In this document: positions 1 to 10,464 of the stretch, in pieces
Numbering within the stretch: position 1 is the first letter of the stretch
How the letters are laid out: every line of letters begins with the position of its first letter
DNA from: Aureococcus anophagefferens
Lineage: Eukaryota; Sar; Pelagophyceae; Pelagomonadales; Pelagomonadaceae
Assembly (NCBI RefSeq): GCF_000186865.1
Contig: NW_008705567.1
Coordinates: 589,474 to 653,473 of the forward strand
DNA length: 64,000 nt
Reading direction: 5' to 3'
Translations under genes and position numbers: made by a program
Notes under the pieces: generated by a model
Seen by the model: only the letters and a program-made list of their open reading frames with translations
Databases searched by the model: none
Told to the model about the DNA's origin: nothing

Positions 1-757
1 GACGACCGGGAGAAGCCGCGGAGCGACGACCGGGAGAAGCCGCGGGGCGACTACCGGGAGAAGCCGCGCGGCGACGACCGGGACCGGCGCGGCGACGACC
101 GGCGCCGCGACGACCGGCGCCGCGACGACGACCGGCGCCGCCTGAGCCGGCGGCGACCGGCGGCCCGCGCCGCGCGAGGAGCGGCGCCGCGACGGCCACG
201 ACGACCGGCGCCGGAGCCGGTCGCCGCCGCGCGACGACCGGCGCCGCGACGGCCACGACGACCGGCGGCGGCCGCCGTCGCCGCGCCGCGGCGGCGCGCG
301 GGGCGACGCGCGGTCCGGCGGCGGCGGCCGGCGGGACCGGCGGTCGCGGAGCTCGTCGCGGTCGTCGTCGAGCTCGTCGAGCAGCTCGAGCGACGACGAG
401 GAGCTCTACGAGGGCTTCCTCAGCGACAGCGACGACCAGGACGACCGCGCCGTGACGTGGATGCGGCAGTACGGCCGCAAGGACCGCTTCGAGCGCCGCG
501 AGCCCCACCCGATCCGCGGCGACTCGCTCCTCGACGTCGCCAAGTGCGCCGCGCGCCTCGCCGTCAAGGGCAAGTACGGCAACTGGGACGACTACCTCCG
601 CTTCCTCCACCGCCACTCGAAGCGGTGCCGGCCGCCGCCGGGCCGCCGGCCCGAGGAGCAGACGCCCTTCCTCCTCCGCAACTTCCTCAGGTCGCTCCAC
701 GAGGTCGACCGCGTCGGCGACGTCGCCCGCGTCATCAAGGAGTCGCGCCACCTATGA
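1..757 (+). CDS. 3' part of an Arg/Asp-rich (RD/RS-like) protein
   Basis: Only the 3' end is in the window; the stop is at 755-757. From about base 146 one frame encodes a basic stretch rich in DDRR and SRS, a long serine run, an acidic DDEEL segment, and then a compact non-repetitive C-terminal domain of about 100 residues (WMRQYGRKDRFERR to VIKESRHL) that I do not recognise. Before base 143 the sensible frame is a different one and holds three near-copies of DDREKPR. The two frames must be joined by a small intron or an indel somewhere in 143-190. RD/RS-rich tails are common in splicing and RNA-binding proteins, but no RNA-binding domain is visible, so the role is open. The first part of the gene lies outside the window. 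Confidence 0.6.
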
Positions 758-944
758 TCTCGGAGACCGAAGTAAATGCACGGACGTTCGCCCGTCGCGC
801 CCTTCTCCACCGGGAGAAGCCGGGGCGCGACGGAACTGCAAGGCTAGCGCGGTCACTGAGCATGGCGCACTTTGCTTCTTCAAGTCAACTTTATATTATG
901 TTCACCGTTCTCCGGAAACAATTGGCAGCCCGCGAGAGAAGACG

Positions 945-3437
945 ATGAACTACTCAAACTGGAAGTCCACCGGGCGGCAGGCGCCAGTGATGGAGTCGGC
1001 CTGTGATCGCGTGAGCGTAGGGCTGCGCATCCGACCGCTGAATTCGATAGTCCTCTGTGCGGCCCTCGTCGTCTCCGCGGCCGACGCGCCTCCGTCGTCG
1101 AGGCCGTCGTCGCCCCCGACGACGATGGCGGTCGACGCGGGCGACGCCGCGTGCCCCTGCCTCCCGCTGTCCGAAGCCCCGGGGAACCCCCTGGCCTCGA
1201 CTAACCTGACGAACCTCAACCTCACGTCCTGCTCGCTCCTGGCGCCGTCGTCCGCAGGCGTGCCCTGCCTCACGCAGGCCATGGTCGACGCCGGCGCGTG
1301 CCAGTGCTACGCGGACAGCTACGGCTACGGCGAGTGCGCGGCGCACGACGAGGGGCTCGCGCCGTCGTGCGACGACGTCGGCGCGGAAGCGGCGTGGTGC
1401 GGCCTGCGCTGGTGCTACGTCGACGAGGCGCTCTGCCACGGGAGCGCCTACGCCTACGTGGCGAGCGGCGAGCGGTCCGCGACGACGTCCGCGATGACGA
1501 CGGACGCGCTCAACGCCAAGGTGCCGGGCCTCGGCGCCGCCGTCGCGGCCGCGCGGGCCGCGCGGCGCTTCTTCTCCTACGGCACCTGCGGCGAGGACGA
1601 GAGCGCCTGGGACGAGTGGACGACCGCGGAGAACATCGCGGGCCTCAGGGGCGTCACGGTCTACCTCGGCGCGATCGCCGGCGACTACTACCCGTCGACG
1701 TACGAGGCCAACGGCACGGGCAGCCCCTTCGAGGGCGCCTTCATCGACTACGTGACGTTTCTCCTCGAGAGCGGCGGCGCGACGGTCGTGAACGCCATCG
1801 ACGTGAGCGCCGCGTCCGCGGCGGCCGTCGGCTCCTTCAGCGGCCTCAGCCTCGACGTGAAGCACGGCGTCTACGACGTCGGCGTCGGCCCCATCTACCC
1901 GACGGCCGAGCGCCTCGAGCTCGCGGCCTTCACGCGGCCCATGATCCACGCCTTCATCTACCTCTACGCGCCCCAGCCGACGAAAGACGAGCTAAACTCC
2001 TACGACGTCGCGCTGCGCCTCTTCACGCCCTTCAAGGCGTCGCTCTGGGTCGCGATCCTCCTCGTCGCGGTCTGCGTGGGCATGATCCAGACGCTGGATT
2101 TAGGCCACATGGACGACGCGGCGTTCGCGCGCCACATGAAGTGGCACAAGGAGACGTCGTTCACGGAGAGCGCGGCGGCCTTTGCGTACGCGGCGCTCCG
2201 GGGCGCGCACGCGGCGTCCGTGGATTTGTTCAGCGCGGGCGTCGCGGAGACGACGAGCGACTCCGCCGCGACGCGGTTCCTCATCTTCGGCTGGGCCTTC
2301 TTCATCCTCATCATCACGGCGTCCTACACGGCGAACCTCGCGGCCTTCCTCACGTCCGAGCGGGGCCTCGTCTGGGAGTTCGGCGAGAACACGGAGGAGG
2401 TGCTCTACGGCCCCGGCAAGGTCTGCGCGTGGCCGTCGACGATGTCGCCCATGCGCGACGTCTACCCGCGGGCCGAGTTCGTCGCCGCGAACAGCTACGG
2501 CGAGTTCCGGAGCCACCTCGAGGACGGGACCTGCGACATCATCGCGACGGACGAGTACGACGCGGAGCACACGATGGAGATGAACGCGATCCTGTGCGAC
2601 TTCGACCTCGTGGCCTTGGACACGGTCGTCGTCATGGCCTACGCGTGGCCCGCGGCCGACGACGTCGCGACGCCCCTGAGCGCGCTCATGGCGTCCTACG
2701 AGTCCAAGGGCATCTCCTACAACACGTTCCTCGACCGCTACCCGACGCGCGGCGCGGACACGTGCGCCATCGGCCACGCGAAGCCGTCGGACTTCGACGT
2801 CGACGAGCTCCAGCCCCTCACGGTGCGCAACATGATCATCCCGCTGGCGGTCTGCTTCGCGTGCTGCGTCGCCTGCGTCGTCAACGCCGTCAAGGAGGTG
2901 AAGTCGCGCGAGCTCGCGGCCATCGCGAATTTGGACGGCGGGTCCTTCGACGCCATCCGCCGCTGGAGCACGGGCCACGACCCGGGCAAGGTCCACGACG
3001 CCCACGGCGGTGGCGCCGCGGCCCGGGACGCGTCCGAGTCCGAGTCCGAGTCCGAGTCCGAGTCCGACGACGGCGCCGAGGACGACTCCTACGCCCGAGC
3101 TCTAGGGCTGCCCGAGACCGCCTCCTACGCCGGGCTCTTCTCCGACGGCCCGGTTCCGCCGCCGCCGCCCTATAGGCGGCCGTCGCTCGCGTCCCGGAGC
3201 GTCTCCTTCTCCTCGGCTCCCGCGGCGGCGCCGCCGCCGCCGGAGGCGAGGGCGATCGACGACGACCCCCCGGCGAAGCGGCGCGGCCGTCGCAAACGCG
3301 GCGCCCGCAGGGCCAGCCGGAGGGTGGAGCGGGAGGAGCGGCTCGACGCGGACCTCATCCCCGACGGCCGGGACCGCGGCGACACCGTGGACCTCCCGCA
3401 TTGCGCTCCGGGAAGCGCGGGCTGCACGCTGCAGTAG
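945..3437 (+). CDS. Ionotropic glutamate receptor-like channel
   Basis: Ligand-gated cation channel of the glutamate receptor family, expected in the plasma membrane. An 830-residue frame starts at 945; Met16 is an alternative start. A hydrophobic segment near residues 34-46 may be a signal peptide. A Cys-rich region follows (about 65-165, with WCYVD and a later YGTCG), then a ligand-binding half (about 225-345), M1 (about 364-382), a pore-loop region, and M3, which carries the family hallmark SYTANLAAFLT at about 460-470. The second ligand-binding half and M4 (about 629-650) follow. The cytoplasmic tail has six Ser-Glu repeats (bases about 3030-3065), proline runs and a basic cluster. No animal-type amino-terminal domain is seen; the Cys-rich module replaces it. 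The ion selectivity and ligand cannot be read from sequence. The 5' neighbour is in tandem, 187 bp away. Confidence 0.9.
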   Translation: MNYSNWKSTGRQAPVMESACDRVSVGLRIRPLNSIVLCAALVVSAADAPPSSRPSSPPTTMAVDAGDAACPCLPLSEAPGNPLASTNLTNLNLTSCSLLAPSSAGVPCLTQAMVDAGACQCYADSYGYGECAAHDEGLAPSCDDVGAEAAWCGLRWCYVDEALCHGSAYAYVASGERSATTSAMTTDALNAKVPGLGAAVAAARAARRFFSYGTCGEDESAWDEWTTAENIAGLRGVTVYLGAIAGDYYPSTYEANGTGSPFEGAFIDYVTFLLESGGATVVNAIDVSAASAAAVGSFSGLSLDVKHGVYDVGVGPIYPTAERLELAAFTRPMIHAFIYLYAPQPTKDELNSYDVALRLFTPFKASLWVAILLVAVCVGMIQTLDLGHMDDAAFARHMKWHKETSFTESAAAFAYAALRGAHAASVDLFSAGVAETTSDSAATRFLIFGWAFFILIITASYTANLAAFLTSERGLVWEFGENTEEVLYGPGKVCAWPSTMSPMRDVYPRAEFVAANSYGEFRSHLEDGTCDIIATDEYDAEHTMEMNAILCDFDLVALDTVVVMAYAWPAADDVATPLSALMASYESKGISYNTFLDRYPTRGADTCAIGHAKPSDFDVDELQPLTVRNMIIPLAVCFACCVACVVNAVKEVKSRELAAIANLDGGSFDAIRRWSTGHDPGKVHDAHGGGAAARDASESESESESESDDGAEDDSYARALGLPETASYAGLFSDGPVPPPPPYRRPSLASRSVSFSSAPAAAPPPPEARAIDDDPPAKRRGRRKRGARRASRRVEREERLDADLIPDGRDRGDTVDLPHCAPGSAGCTLQ

Positions 3438-3745
3438 GCGCCGGCGTTCACCTTTTTTGTTCTCCAACTCCGGCGGGCCGCGCGTCGCAGTAGGGACACG
3501 ACGCGAGCCACGGTTTGAACTTCTGTTTCGGTGAGCGTACTAGTTCAATTCAAGTACAACTTTCGGGTATATCTCTCGCGACGGGTTTGAGTGCCATTTT
3601 TAATGGGGCGAGAGTAACGCGATCGAGGGATACACACCGCCGTCGCCGCGCGGCCTTCCTGAGTGCGCCTCGACGTTCTCGACGCCGCGGCCGGAGGCGC
3701 CGGGCCGCCCGCCGCCCGACCGCGCGACGCGGCCCTAGACACGCC
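3438..3745. other. Intergenic / 5' leader of the PP2C gene
   Basis: This 308-bp stretch lies between the receptor stop and the PP2C start. The PP2C frame stays open upstream to 3515, but that extension is an Arg-rich, low-information leader without domain features, so I treat it as 5' UTR. It is less GC-rich near 3520-3600 and holds the TTCAA-type motif TAGTTCAATTCAAG at about 3540-3553. I see no other feature in it. Confidence 0.5.
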
Positions 3746-5149
3746 ATGGGCGCCGCCGTCTCCGCGCGGGCCGACGAGGTGCCCGGCCAGCAGGAGAAGC
3801 TCGCGGCGCTCTACGAGTCGCTGGGCGTGGCGTCCCTGAGCGAGGAGCGCAGGGTCGAGTTCGAGGGTCAGCTCAGGGAGCTCTACGAGCGCCACGGCGG
3901 CGACCAGCTCTTCCTGGAGGAGGACGCGCGGAAGCGGTCGGCGCTCTTCAAGCTCTTCGAAAAGGAGGCGCGCGAGCTCTTCGCGGAGCCGTCCCTCGCG
4001 GGCGCGTCCGAGTTCCGCCAGAAGCGCCTCAGCTACAGCGCGGCGCCCCAGCGCGGCAAGTCCGACGCGTCCCTCGGCGACGCGCGCGCGTCCGGCGAGC
4101 GGAATCGCCGGCCTTCCCTCGAGTTCCGCTCGCCCGAGTACGACCCGGCGAACCCGGCGGCGTCGCCGTCGCCGGAGACGCGGCCACTTGGTGCCAAGGC
4201 GCGCAACGCCGTCACGGTGAAGCCGGGCTACGAGGCGACGACCGCGCCCTTCGACGGGTCGATTCTGGGCACGTACAGTTACCACGGCATCGAGCCCAAG
4301 CACTACGGCGCGGGCGTCGTGTCGAAGATCAACCAGGACCGGGGCTGCGTCGTCGCGCCCTACAACGACTCCGACGCCTGCAGCCTCTACTGCATCTTCG
4401 ACGGCCACGGCGAGCACGGCGACGGCGTCTCCGAGTTTGTGCTCGCGACGATCGTCCAGGATTTGGAGGCGCACCCGGACCTCCACGCGGCGCCGGACGT
4501 GGCGTTGAAGGCGACGTTCCTCGCGACGGACATGGAGCTCGCGCGGTCCAACGTCGAGTCCTACTACAGCGGCACGACGGCCGTCGTCTGCTACCGCGTC
4601 GACGACACGATCTTCACCGCGAACGCGGGCGACTCGCGCGCCATCGTCGCCGTCAAGGACGGCGCCGGCCGGACCTGCGTGCCCCTGTCCATCGACCACA
4701 ACCCGAACGCGCCGGGCGAGCGCGAGCGCATCGTCAAGGCCGGCGGCTTCGTCTCCGACCCGCCCGAGGAGGGCCTGTCGGCGCGCGTCTGGCTCGACCG
4801 CAAGTGCACGCAGGTCGGGCTGGCCATGGGCCGGTCCATCGGCGACAACGCCGTGAAGCGCATCGGCGTCATAGCCGAGCCCGAGGTGCGCACGCACGAG
4901 GTGTCGGACCGCGACGACTTCCTCGTCATGGCGACGGACGGCGTCTGGGAGTTCATCCCCAACGAGGAGGCCATCGAGCTCGTGGGCCAGTTCTTCGACT
5001 CGGGGGCCGAGAACGCCGCCAAGGACGCCTGCAAGTCCCTCATCGACCTCGCCGTGAAGCGGTGGCGCGACATCGAGGGCGACTACCGCGACGACATCAC
5101 GGCCATCGTCATGAAGCTCGCCACGCAGGACCCGGACGCCGCGCTCTGA
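3746..5149 (+). CDS. PP2C-family Ser/Thr protein phosphatase, probably N-myristoylated
   Basis: Metal-dependent (Mg/Mn) protein phosphatase of the PPM/PP2C family, 467 residues. I chose the ATG at 3746 because it gives MGAAVSARA, a good N-myristoylation signal, and the frame upstream is uninformative. The N-terminal ~170 residues are charged and probably regulatory. The catalytic domain then shows the PP2C motifs in order: KINQDRG, FDGHGEHG (about 218-225), SGTTAVV, NAGDSRA, GRSIGD, ATDGVWEF and the C-terminal DDITAIV. All metal-coordinating Asp motifs are present, so it should be active. Myristoylation would place it on a membrane, where it would act in signalling; the substrate is unknown. 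It converges on the sulfotransferase gene, 124 bp downstream. Confidence 0.92.
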   Translation: MGAAVSARADEVPGQQEKLAALYESLGVASLSEERRVEFEGQLRELYERHGGDQLFLEEDARKRSALFKLFEKEARELFAEPSLAGASEFRQKRLSYSAAPQRGKSDASLGDARASGERNRRPSLEFRSPEYDPANPAASPSPETRPLGAKARNAVTVKPGYEATTAPFDGSILGTYSYHGIEPKHYGAGVVSKINQDRGCVVAPYNDSDACSLYCIFDGHGEHGDGVSEFVLATIVQDLEAHPDLHAAPDVALKATFLATDMELARSNVESYYSGTTAVVCYRVDDTIFTANAGDSRAIVAVKDGAGRTCVPLSIDHNPNAPGERERIVKAGGFVSDPPEEGLSARVWLDRKCTQVGLAMGRSIGDNAVKRIGVIAEPEVRTHEVSDRDDFLVMATDGVWEFIPNEEAIELVGQFFDSGAENAAKDACKSLIDLAVKRWRDIEGDYRDDITAIVMKLATQDPDAAL

Positions 5150-5273
5150 GGGAGCCGGACCGCCTTCTTCCCGCGCGAAACTCCGGGGCCCGGCGCGCCC
5201 TCCCAGAGGGCCGCGCGCCCGCTTTGCTGCTTCCGCGCTCCCTAACTCGCCCGAGGGACGCGCCGATCCGCGG

Positions 5274-6050
5274 TTACGAAGAGCTCGGCCGCCAGAAGGC
5301 CGGGAGCGTCCGCGCCGCGGCGAGGACGCGCCGCGTGCAGGCCGTGTGGCTCGCGTTCTCGAAGCGGTCCCGCGCGTCGCGGGGAAAGTCCGCGTCAAAG
5401 GCCGCGGCGAGCGCGAGCGACCGCGGGTTCGACGCGAAGCGGTTCCGGTCCGGCACGTCCGCGGAGAGCGGCGCCTCGGGCCAGAGCTCGCGGAGCTTGG
5501 CGACGACGGCGCCGAGGCCGCCGCGGCGCAGGTGGTCCTTCTCCGTCAAAAAGTGGAATCGCGGCAGGTTCGCGAGCGCCGCGTCGCACGCGTAGGTGCC
5601 CGTGACCCAGACGCCCGGGTCGACGCCCGCGAGCCGCTCGAGGTGCGCCGCGAGGCCCTCGGGGAAGGTCTCGCGCGCCCAGGCCTCGGGCGCGGGGATT
5701 TTCGCGTCCAACCGGAAGATGCGGCGCCGCTCGTCTTTCCGGAGCTTCATGTGGAAGTAGCCGCTCCGGAGCACGTCCCAGGGGTCCGCCAGCACCGTCA
5801 GGTAGAAGGGGTTCGTCGTCACCTTGGCGAACTTGGCCGGCTGGAAGGGGAAGTGGCCGTAGAGCGCGTCGAGGGGTCTTCGCGCCTCGGCGGGCGCCGG
5901 GATGCCGCGGCCGCGGCCCTCCCAGCAGCGCAGGCCGTAGCCGTCGTCGCAGAGCTGCTGCGAAAAGAGCTGGCGCAGCGTCGTGCCGCCGGAGTGGAGG
6001 AGGTGGAGGAAGACGACGGACCCGAAGGTCGCGTTCACGGGCTGCCCCAT
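5274..6050 (-). CDS. Sulfotransferase-like protein (heparan-sulfate 2-O type family)
   Basis: A 258-residue protein starting at MGQPVNATFG. Near the N terminus FLHLLHSGGTTLRQLF matches the PAPS 5'-phosphosulfate loop of the HIPKTGGTTL kind, and TVLADPWDVLRSGYFH matches the 3'-phosphate-binding motif (Arg-Asp-Pro then a Ser). It would transfer sulfate from PAPS to a carbohydrate. The first motif has HSGG rather than PKTGG, so the canonical lysine is missing, which may weaken or change activity. No signal peptide or membrane anchor is visible from this start, so a 5' exon could be missing. It is divergent to the kinesin gene, with only 84 bp between the start codons, so a shared promoter is likely. 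Confidence 0.7.
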   Translation of the reverse strand: MGQPVNATFGSVVFLHLLHSGGTTLRQLFSQQLCDDGYGLRCWEGRGRGIPAPAEARRPLDALYGHFPFQPAKFAKVTTNPFYLTVLADPWDVLRSGYFHMKLRKDERRRIFRLDAKIPAPEAWARETFPEGLAAHLERLAGVDPGVWVTGTYACDAALANLPRFHFLTEKDHLRRGGLGAVVAKLRELWPEAPLSADVPDRNRFASNPRSLALAAAFDADFPRDARDRFENASHTACTRRVLAAARTLPAFWRPSSS

Positions 6051-6134
6051 CGGCGCGCAACAAGGTTGCCCTGCAAGGTAGCTATGAGCACTTGATGCTG
6101 TCCAGTGCGCCCCCTCGGCTGAGCGGCTGCCCCG

Positions 6135-9100
6135 ATGGAGGAGGGCGGCGCGGCGCCGGCGCCCGAGGCCCGGGAGGCCCAGGACGCGACCCTCGTCGAG
6201 CTCAGCGACGCCGACGCCGGCGCGCAGCACCCCGCGGACGACGCGACGGCGGCGACGCCGGACCCGGAGCGGCCGCCCGTCGAGGCCGGGGCCCAGCTGC
6301 CGCCGCCGCAGCCGCGGAGCCCCGCGGGCGACGGCGCGCCGCCCGGCCAGACGCAGACGCCGCCGCTCGCGCCGGCGGACCGGGGCGCGTCCCCGCCCCG
6401 GGGCGACCTCGACGCCGTCAAGGTGTCCGTCGCGGCCGCGCTCGACGACGCCGCGGACGAGCCCGAGCCGCGGGCGGCGAAGAAGGTCACGGTCGTCGAG
6501 AGCCTGCCCGCCGTGCAGCACCGGGGCCTGCGCGTCGACGTGGGCCCGCCGCCGGAGAAGACGCCCGGCTCCGCGGAGCTCGACACGGAGGCGTACTGCC
6601 GCCGCATGTGGCAGGGCCAGTCGAACATTTTGGTCGTCGTGCGCGTCCGACCGCTTCTGAAGCACGACCTCGGCGACCGCCACATCGTCAAGGTGCTGGA
6701 GCGCAAGGTCTGCGTGATCCTGGACCCCCAGCGCGAGGACGACCGGAAGAACGTGCTCCGGCAGCACCGGTCGCGGGAAAAAAAGTACGCGTTCGACTAC
6801 GTCTTCGACGAGGAGGACCGCCAGCTCGCCGTCTACAACCGCACGACCAAGTTCCTCATCCAGGGCGTGTTGGACGGCTTCAACGCCACGGTCTTCGCCT
6901 ACGGCCAGACGGGCGCGGGCAAGACGTTCACGATGATCGGGAGCCACGAGGAGCCGGGCATCGCGCCGCGCGGACATCGGACTTCAAAATTCTCGAGCTC
7001 GGCCACATCGAAGTCGATTCGGGTGATTTTTGGACGAAGCGATCGCTCTCCTCGAGCTCTCGAAGCACGACGAAAGAGCTCGCGTCGCAACGGTCGAAGT
7101 CGCACGTGTTGAAGTCGGGTTGAGGATTTGATTCGCACCCAGGCATCATGGTCCTCACGCTCCGCGACCTCTTCCGCCACCGCGACCGCCAGAAGGCGCG
7201 CGCGCGCCGGGAGATCAAGGTCACGGTGAGCTTCCTCGAGGTCTACAACGAGAACATTCGGGACCTGCTCGGGTCCTGCGAGGACCCCGCGGACGTCGGC
7301 GGCGCGGCCAAGGAGGCGTCGGAGTTTTTGGACCTCCGCGAGGACCCGCTCAAGGGGCCCGTCGTCGCCGGCATCACGGAGATCGAGGCGAACTCGGCGA
7401 CGGAGGTCATGGCGCTGCTCCAGCGGGGCAACGCGAAGCGGAGCCAGCACGCGACGGCCGCGAACGAGGTCTCGAGCCGGTCGCACGCGGTCTTGCAGAT
7501 CACGGTAGAAACCCGCGAGCAGGCCGAGGGCACGCGCGCGGCGATCCAGATCGGGAAGCTCTCGCTGGTCGATTTGGCCGGCTCCGAGCGCGCGGCGAAC
7601 ACGAAGAACCGGGGCGACCGCCTCAAGGAGGGCGCGAACATCAACCGGAGTTTGCTGACGCTCGGCAACTGCATCAACGCGCTCGGCGACAAGTCGAACC
7701 GGGGCCAGTTCGTGCCCTACCGCGACTCGAAGCTGACGCGGTTGCTCAAGGATTCCCTGGGCGGCAACTGCCGCACGGTCATGATCGCCAACATCTCCGC
7801 GTCGAACGCGTCCTTCGAGGAGACGCTGAACACGTTGAAGTACGCGAATAGGGCCAAAAACATCAAGACGGACGTGAAGAGAAATGTATTAGAGGTGAAC
7901 CACCACATCTCGGAGTACGTGTCCCTCATCCAGAACTTGAGGAATGAAGTGACGGTGTTGAAGCAGCAGCTCGCGAACTCGACGACGGGGCCCGGCGGCG
8001 CGGTTTTGGAGGACCTGCCGCTCGACGCGCTCCTCGACGCGCCCCGGGCGTCGGCGCCGGCGCGCGTCGCGAAGACGCCGGGCGCGGACAAGGCGGCGCT
8101 CAAGGAGATGAAGGCCTGGATGCAGGAGAACTTCCGGGAGCGCATGCAGCTCCGGCGGACGCTCATCGAGCTCGAGGACCAGAACGTGCAGAACTCCATC
8201 GAGATCGGCAAGCGCCAGATCATCGTCGCGGACTGGAACGCGTCCCGCGTGCAGACGCCCAAGGCCGGGCCCTCCGGCGATCGCGTCGCGGTGCTGCTGG
8301 CCGACGCGCCGGAACACGTCACGGCCGCCTACGGCGAGTGCGAGCAGCTCCGCAAGGCCATCGAGAAGAACGGCCGCACGAAGGGCGAGACGAAGAAGCG
8401 GCTGCGCGAGAACGAGAAGGGCGCCGAGCGGTTCCACGCGGAGCTGCGGAACGACCGCCGCGTGACGTCCGACGAGCGCCGCGAGCTCCTGGAGCTCATG
8501 TACCGCGCTGTGTGGAAATCTTCAACCCGACTTCAATTTGCGCGTAATTGAACGAATTGCGCCGAGCTCTTCGGCTTTGCTTCGAGAACTCGACGAGAGC
8601 AATCGATCCGTCCAAAAATCAGCCAAAACGACTTCGATTTGCCCGAGCTAGAGAACTTCAAAGTTCAGTGGTTTAATTCCACACAGGTACCGCATCGGCA
8701 ACTTGGAGCTCGGCAACATGCAGCTCGAGCAGGCCCAGGTCATCCACAGCTCGGTCGTCAAGGGCAAGGACCTGACGATCCAGAAGCTCCAGCTGCAGCT
8801 CCTCATGCGCGACAAGGTCATCGCGCAGCAGCGGGACATCCTCAAGGCGAACGACCTCGACAGCGACGTGGGCCACGTGGGCCTCCAGCTCATGGAGCAG
8901 CGCGCCATGTCGCAGAACTTCGACACCCTGCGGTCGACGACGCCCGCGCCCCACCGCCTCGGGGACCCCGACCCCTGCAACGCGTCCTTCGGGTCCACCG
9001 CGGGGTCGAACCCCGGCGGCCGCGTCATGTCGGCGGCGTCGCCCGCGCGCGTCGTCCACGTCCGCGAGCGGAGCAGCCACAAGAAGAGCCACCGCTTCAC

Positions 9101-10397
9101 GGAGCACTCGGGCGACGCGCTGAACGAAGCCACGGACGCGCTCGAGCACGCGAAGCACCGCCGGTCCCACAGCCCCATCGACACGTCGAACTTCCAACGA
9201 AGCCACCGCGACCGGTCCGAGGAGCGCGACCGCGACGACCGCGAGGTCCACCACCGCCGCCACCGCCGCCACGCGCCCGACGACGACGACGCGTCGTCCC
9301 ACCAGCGCGTCGACCGCCACGACCGGCGCCGCCACGCGCCCAAGGACCGCGACCGCGACCGGCTGTCGTCGCTCGGCATCGCTGGCCACTCGGCGCTGCA
9401 CCGGGGCGGCTTCCACGACGCCGACGCGTCTTCGAACTCCCAGGCGGAGCGCGGCGACGACGAGGCGTCCTTCGGCGCGCCGCGGGACCACTCGCGGGAC
9501 CGGCCCGACGCGCGCGACGCGCGCGCGCGGGACCCGCGGGACCGGCGCGGGCCCTACGGCCACCGCGCGGCGGACCACAGCGGCGACGACGAGTCGCTCA
9601 CGGCCCGGGCCTACGGCGCGCCCCGGAACCGCCGCAAGCGCAACCCCAACGGCCCCAAGGGCAACCGGCGGCGCCCGGGCGACCCGGGCGGCGGCGCGCC
9701 GCGCGCGCCGCGGCCCGACGGCTTCGGCGGCCACCGCGACGGCGGGCCCTACGCGTCGAACCCGCCGTCCGTCGCGGGCCGCGCCGCCTACGACGCCGAG
9801 TCCTACCGCCGCCGGAGCCGCCACGCGCGGGCCAAGCAGGCCTACGGCGGCGCGAACCCGCCGCGCGCGCTGCCGGACGGTGGCGCGGGCCTCAAGCGCG
9901 TCCACCCGCTCGGCGGCATCGGCGAGGCGTGCCCGCCCGAGGGCGAGATCCTCGACCGGTCCCACGCGTCCTTCGGCCACCACTCGCGGACCATCACGCC
10001 CGAGAAGGCGGCGCCCCTCGAGGCGGAGGCGCCGCCCGCGGCGTCGATCCACGACGAGGCGCTCGGCGGCCTCGACCTCGAGATCCACGGCGTCCACCAG
10101 AGCCGGCGCCGCGCGTCCACGAAGGGCTTCGGCAACCTGCGCGCGAAGCTCGCGCAGCGCCGCGAGTCGCAGTCGTCGCTCGACGGCGTCAGGAGCGACG
10201 CGGCGCCCGACGACCAGAACCGCGCGCCCCTCGTCGACGTCAACGGCGCCGCGACCGCCAGCGCCAAGCCCCCCCCCTCGGACGCGACCGCCGCGAACCG
10301 CCTCCCCGAGCCCGACGCGATCGACGCGCTCTTCGAGCGCTCGTCCCAGTCCGTCGGCGGCGCCGCGGCCGCGAACACGACGTCCTCCGTCGCCTAG
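6135..10397 (+). CDS. Kinesin-8 (KIF19-like) motor protein, split by two introners
   Basis: Microtubule motor. The CDS is join(6135..6957, 7143..8499, 8687..10397), 1296 residues, and stays in frame only if both inserts are removed. A Pro/Ala-rich N terminus (about 1-165) precedes the motor domain: NILVVVRVRPL, the kinesin-8-type HRSREKKYAFD, the P-loop GQTGAGKT (257-264), switch I NEVSSRSHA, switch II DLAGSE, and a neck region matching KIF19 (RAKNIKTDVKRN). Kinesin-8 motors walk to plus ends and shorten microtubules; KIF19 sets cilium length in animals. A coiled-coil stalk follows. The tail is long, disordered and rich in His, Arg and Asp. The first intron (GC-AG) falls just after the P-loop at EPGI|MV; the second (GT-AG) falls in the stalk. 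Both are introner elements. Confidence 0.92.
6963..7142 (-). mobile_element. Introner copy 1 (kinesin intron 1)
   Basis: The repeat is in reverse orientation to the shared core TCGTCCAAAAATCAGCC and carries the family sequence ATTGAAGTCGGGTTGA near its right end, which closes with CACCCAG. GCATC occurs on both sides (6958-6962 and 7143-7147), a decayed target duplication. Removing 6958-7142 (185 nt) restores the kinesin motor frame. The 5' splice site is then GC, supplied by the duplication. The left inverted-repeat end is unrecognisable, so the exact left boundary is uncertain. Confidence 0.8.
8508..8686 (+). mobile_element. Introner copy 2 (kinesin intron 2)
   Basis: The element starts CTGTGTGGAA and ends TTCCACACAG, a perfect 10-bp terminal inverted repeat, and is 179 bp long. 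Target duplication GTACCGC lies at 8500-8506 and 8687-8693; the eighth base differs (G versus A). The GT of the left duplication is the 5' splice site and the CAG of the right repeat is the 3' splice site. Splicing 8500-8686 joins ELM to YRIGN in frame. Confidence 0.93.
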
Positions 10398-10464
10398 GCG
10401 CCCCGACCCCACGTAAGCGCCGGGTGCCGCGACGCGCGGCTCGGAGCGCTCGGAAGCTTACGCG

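Noticed and set aside
3515..3745. N-terminal extension of the PP2C protein
   Set aside because: It is Arg-rich and featureless, and it would hide the strong myristoylation start at 3746.
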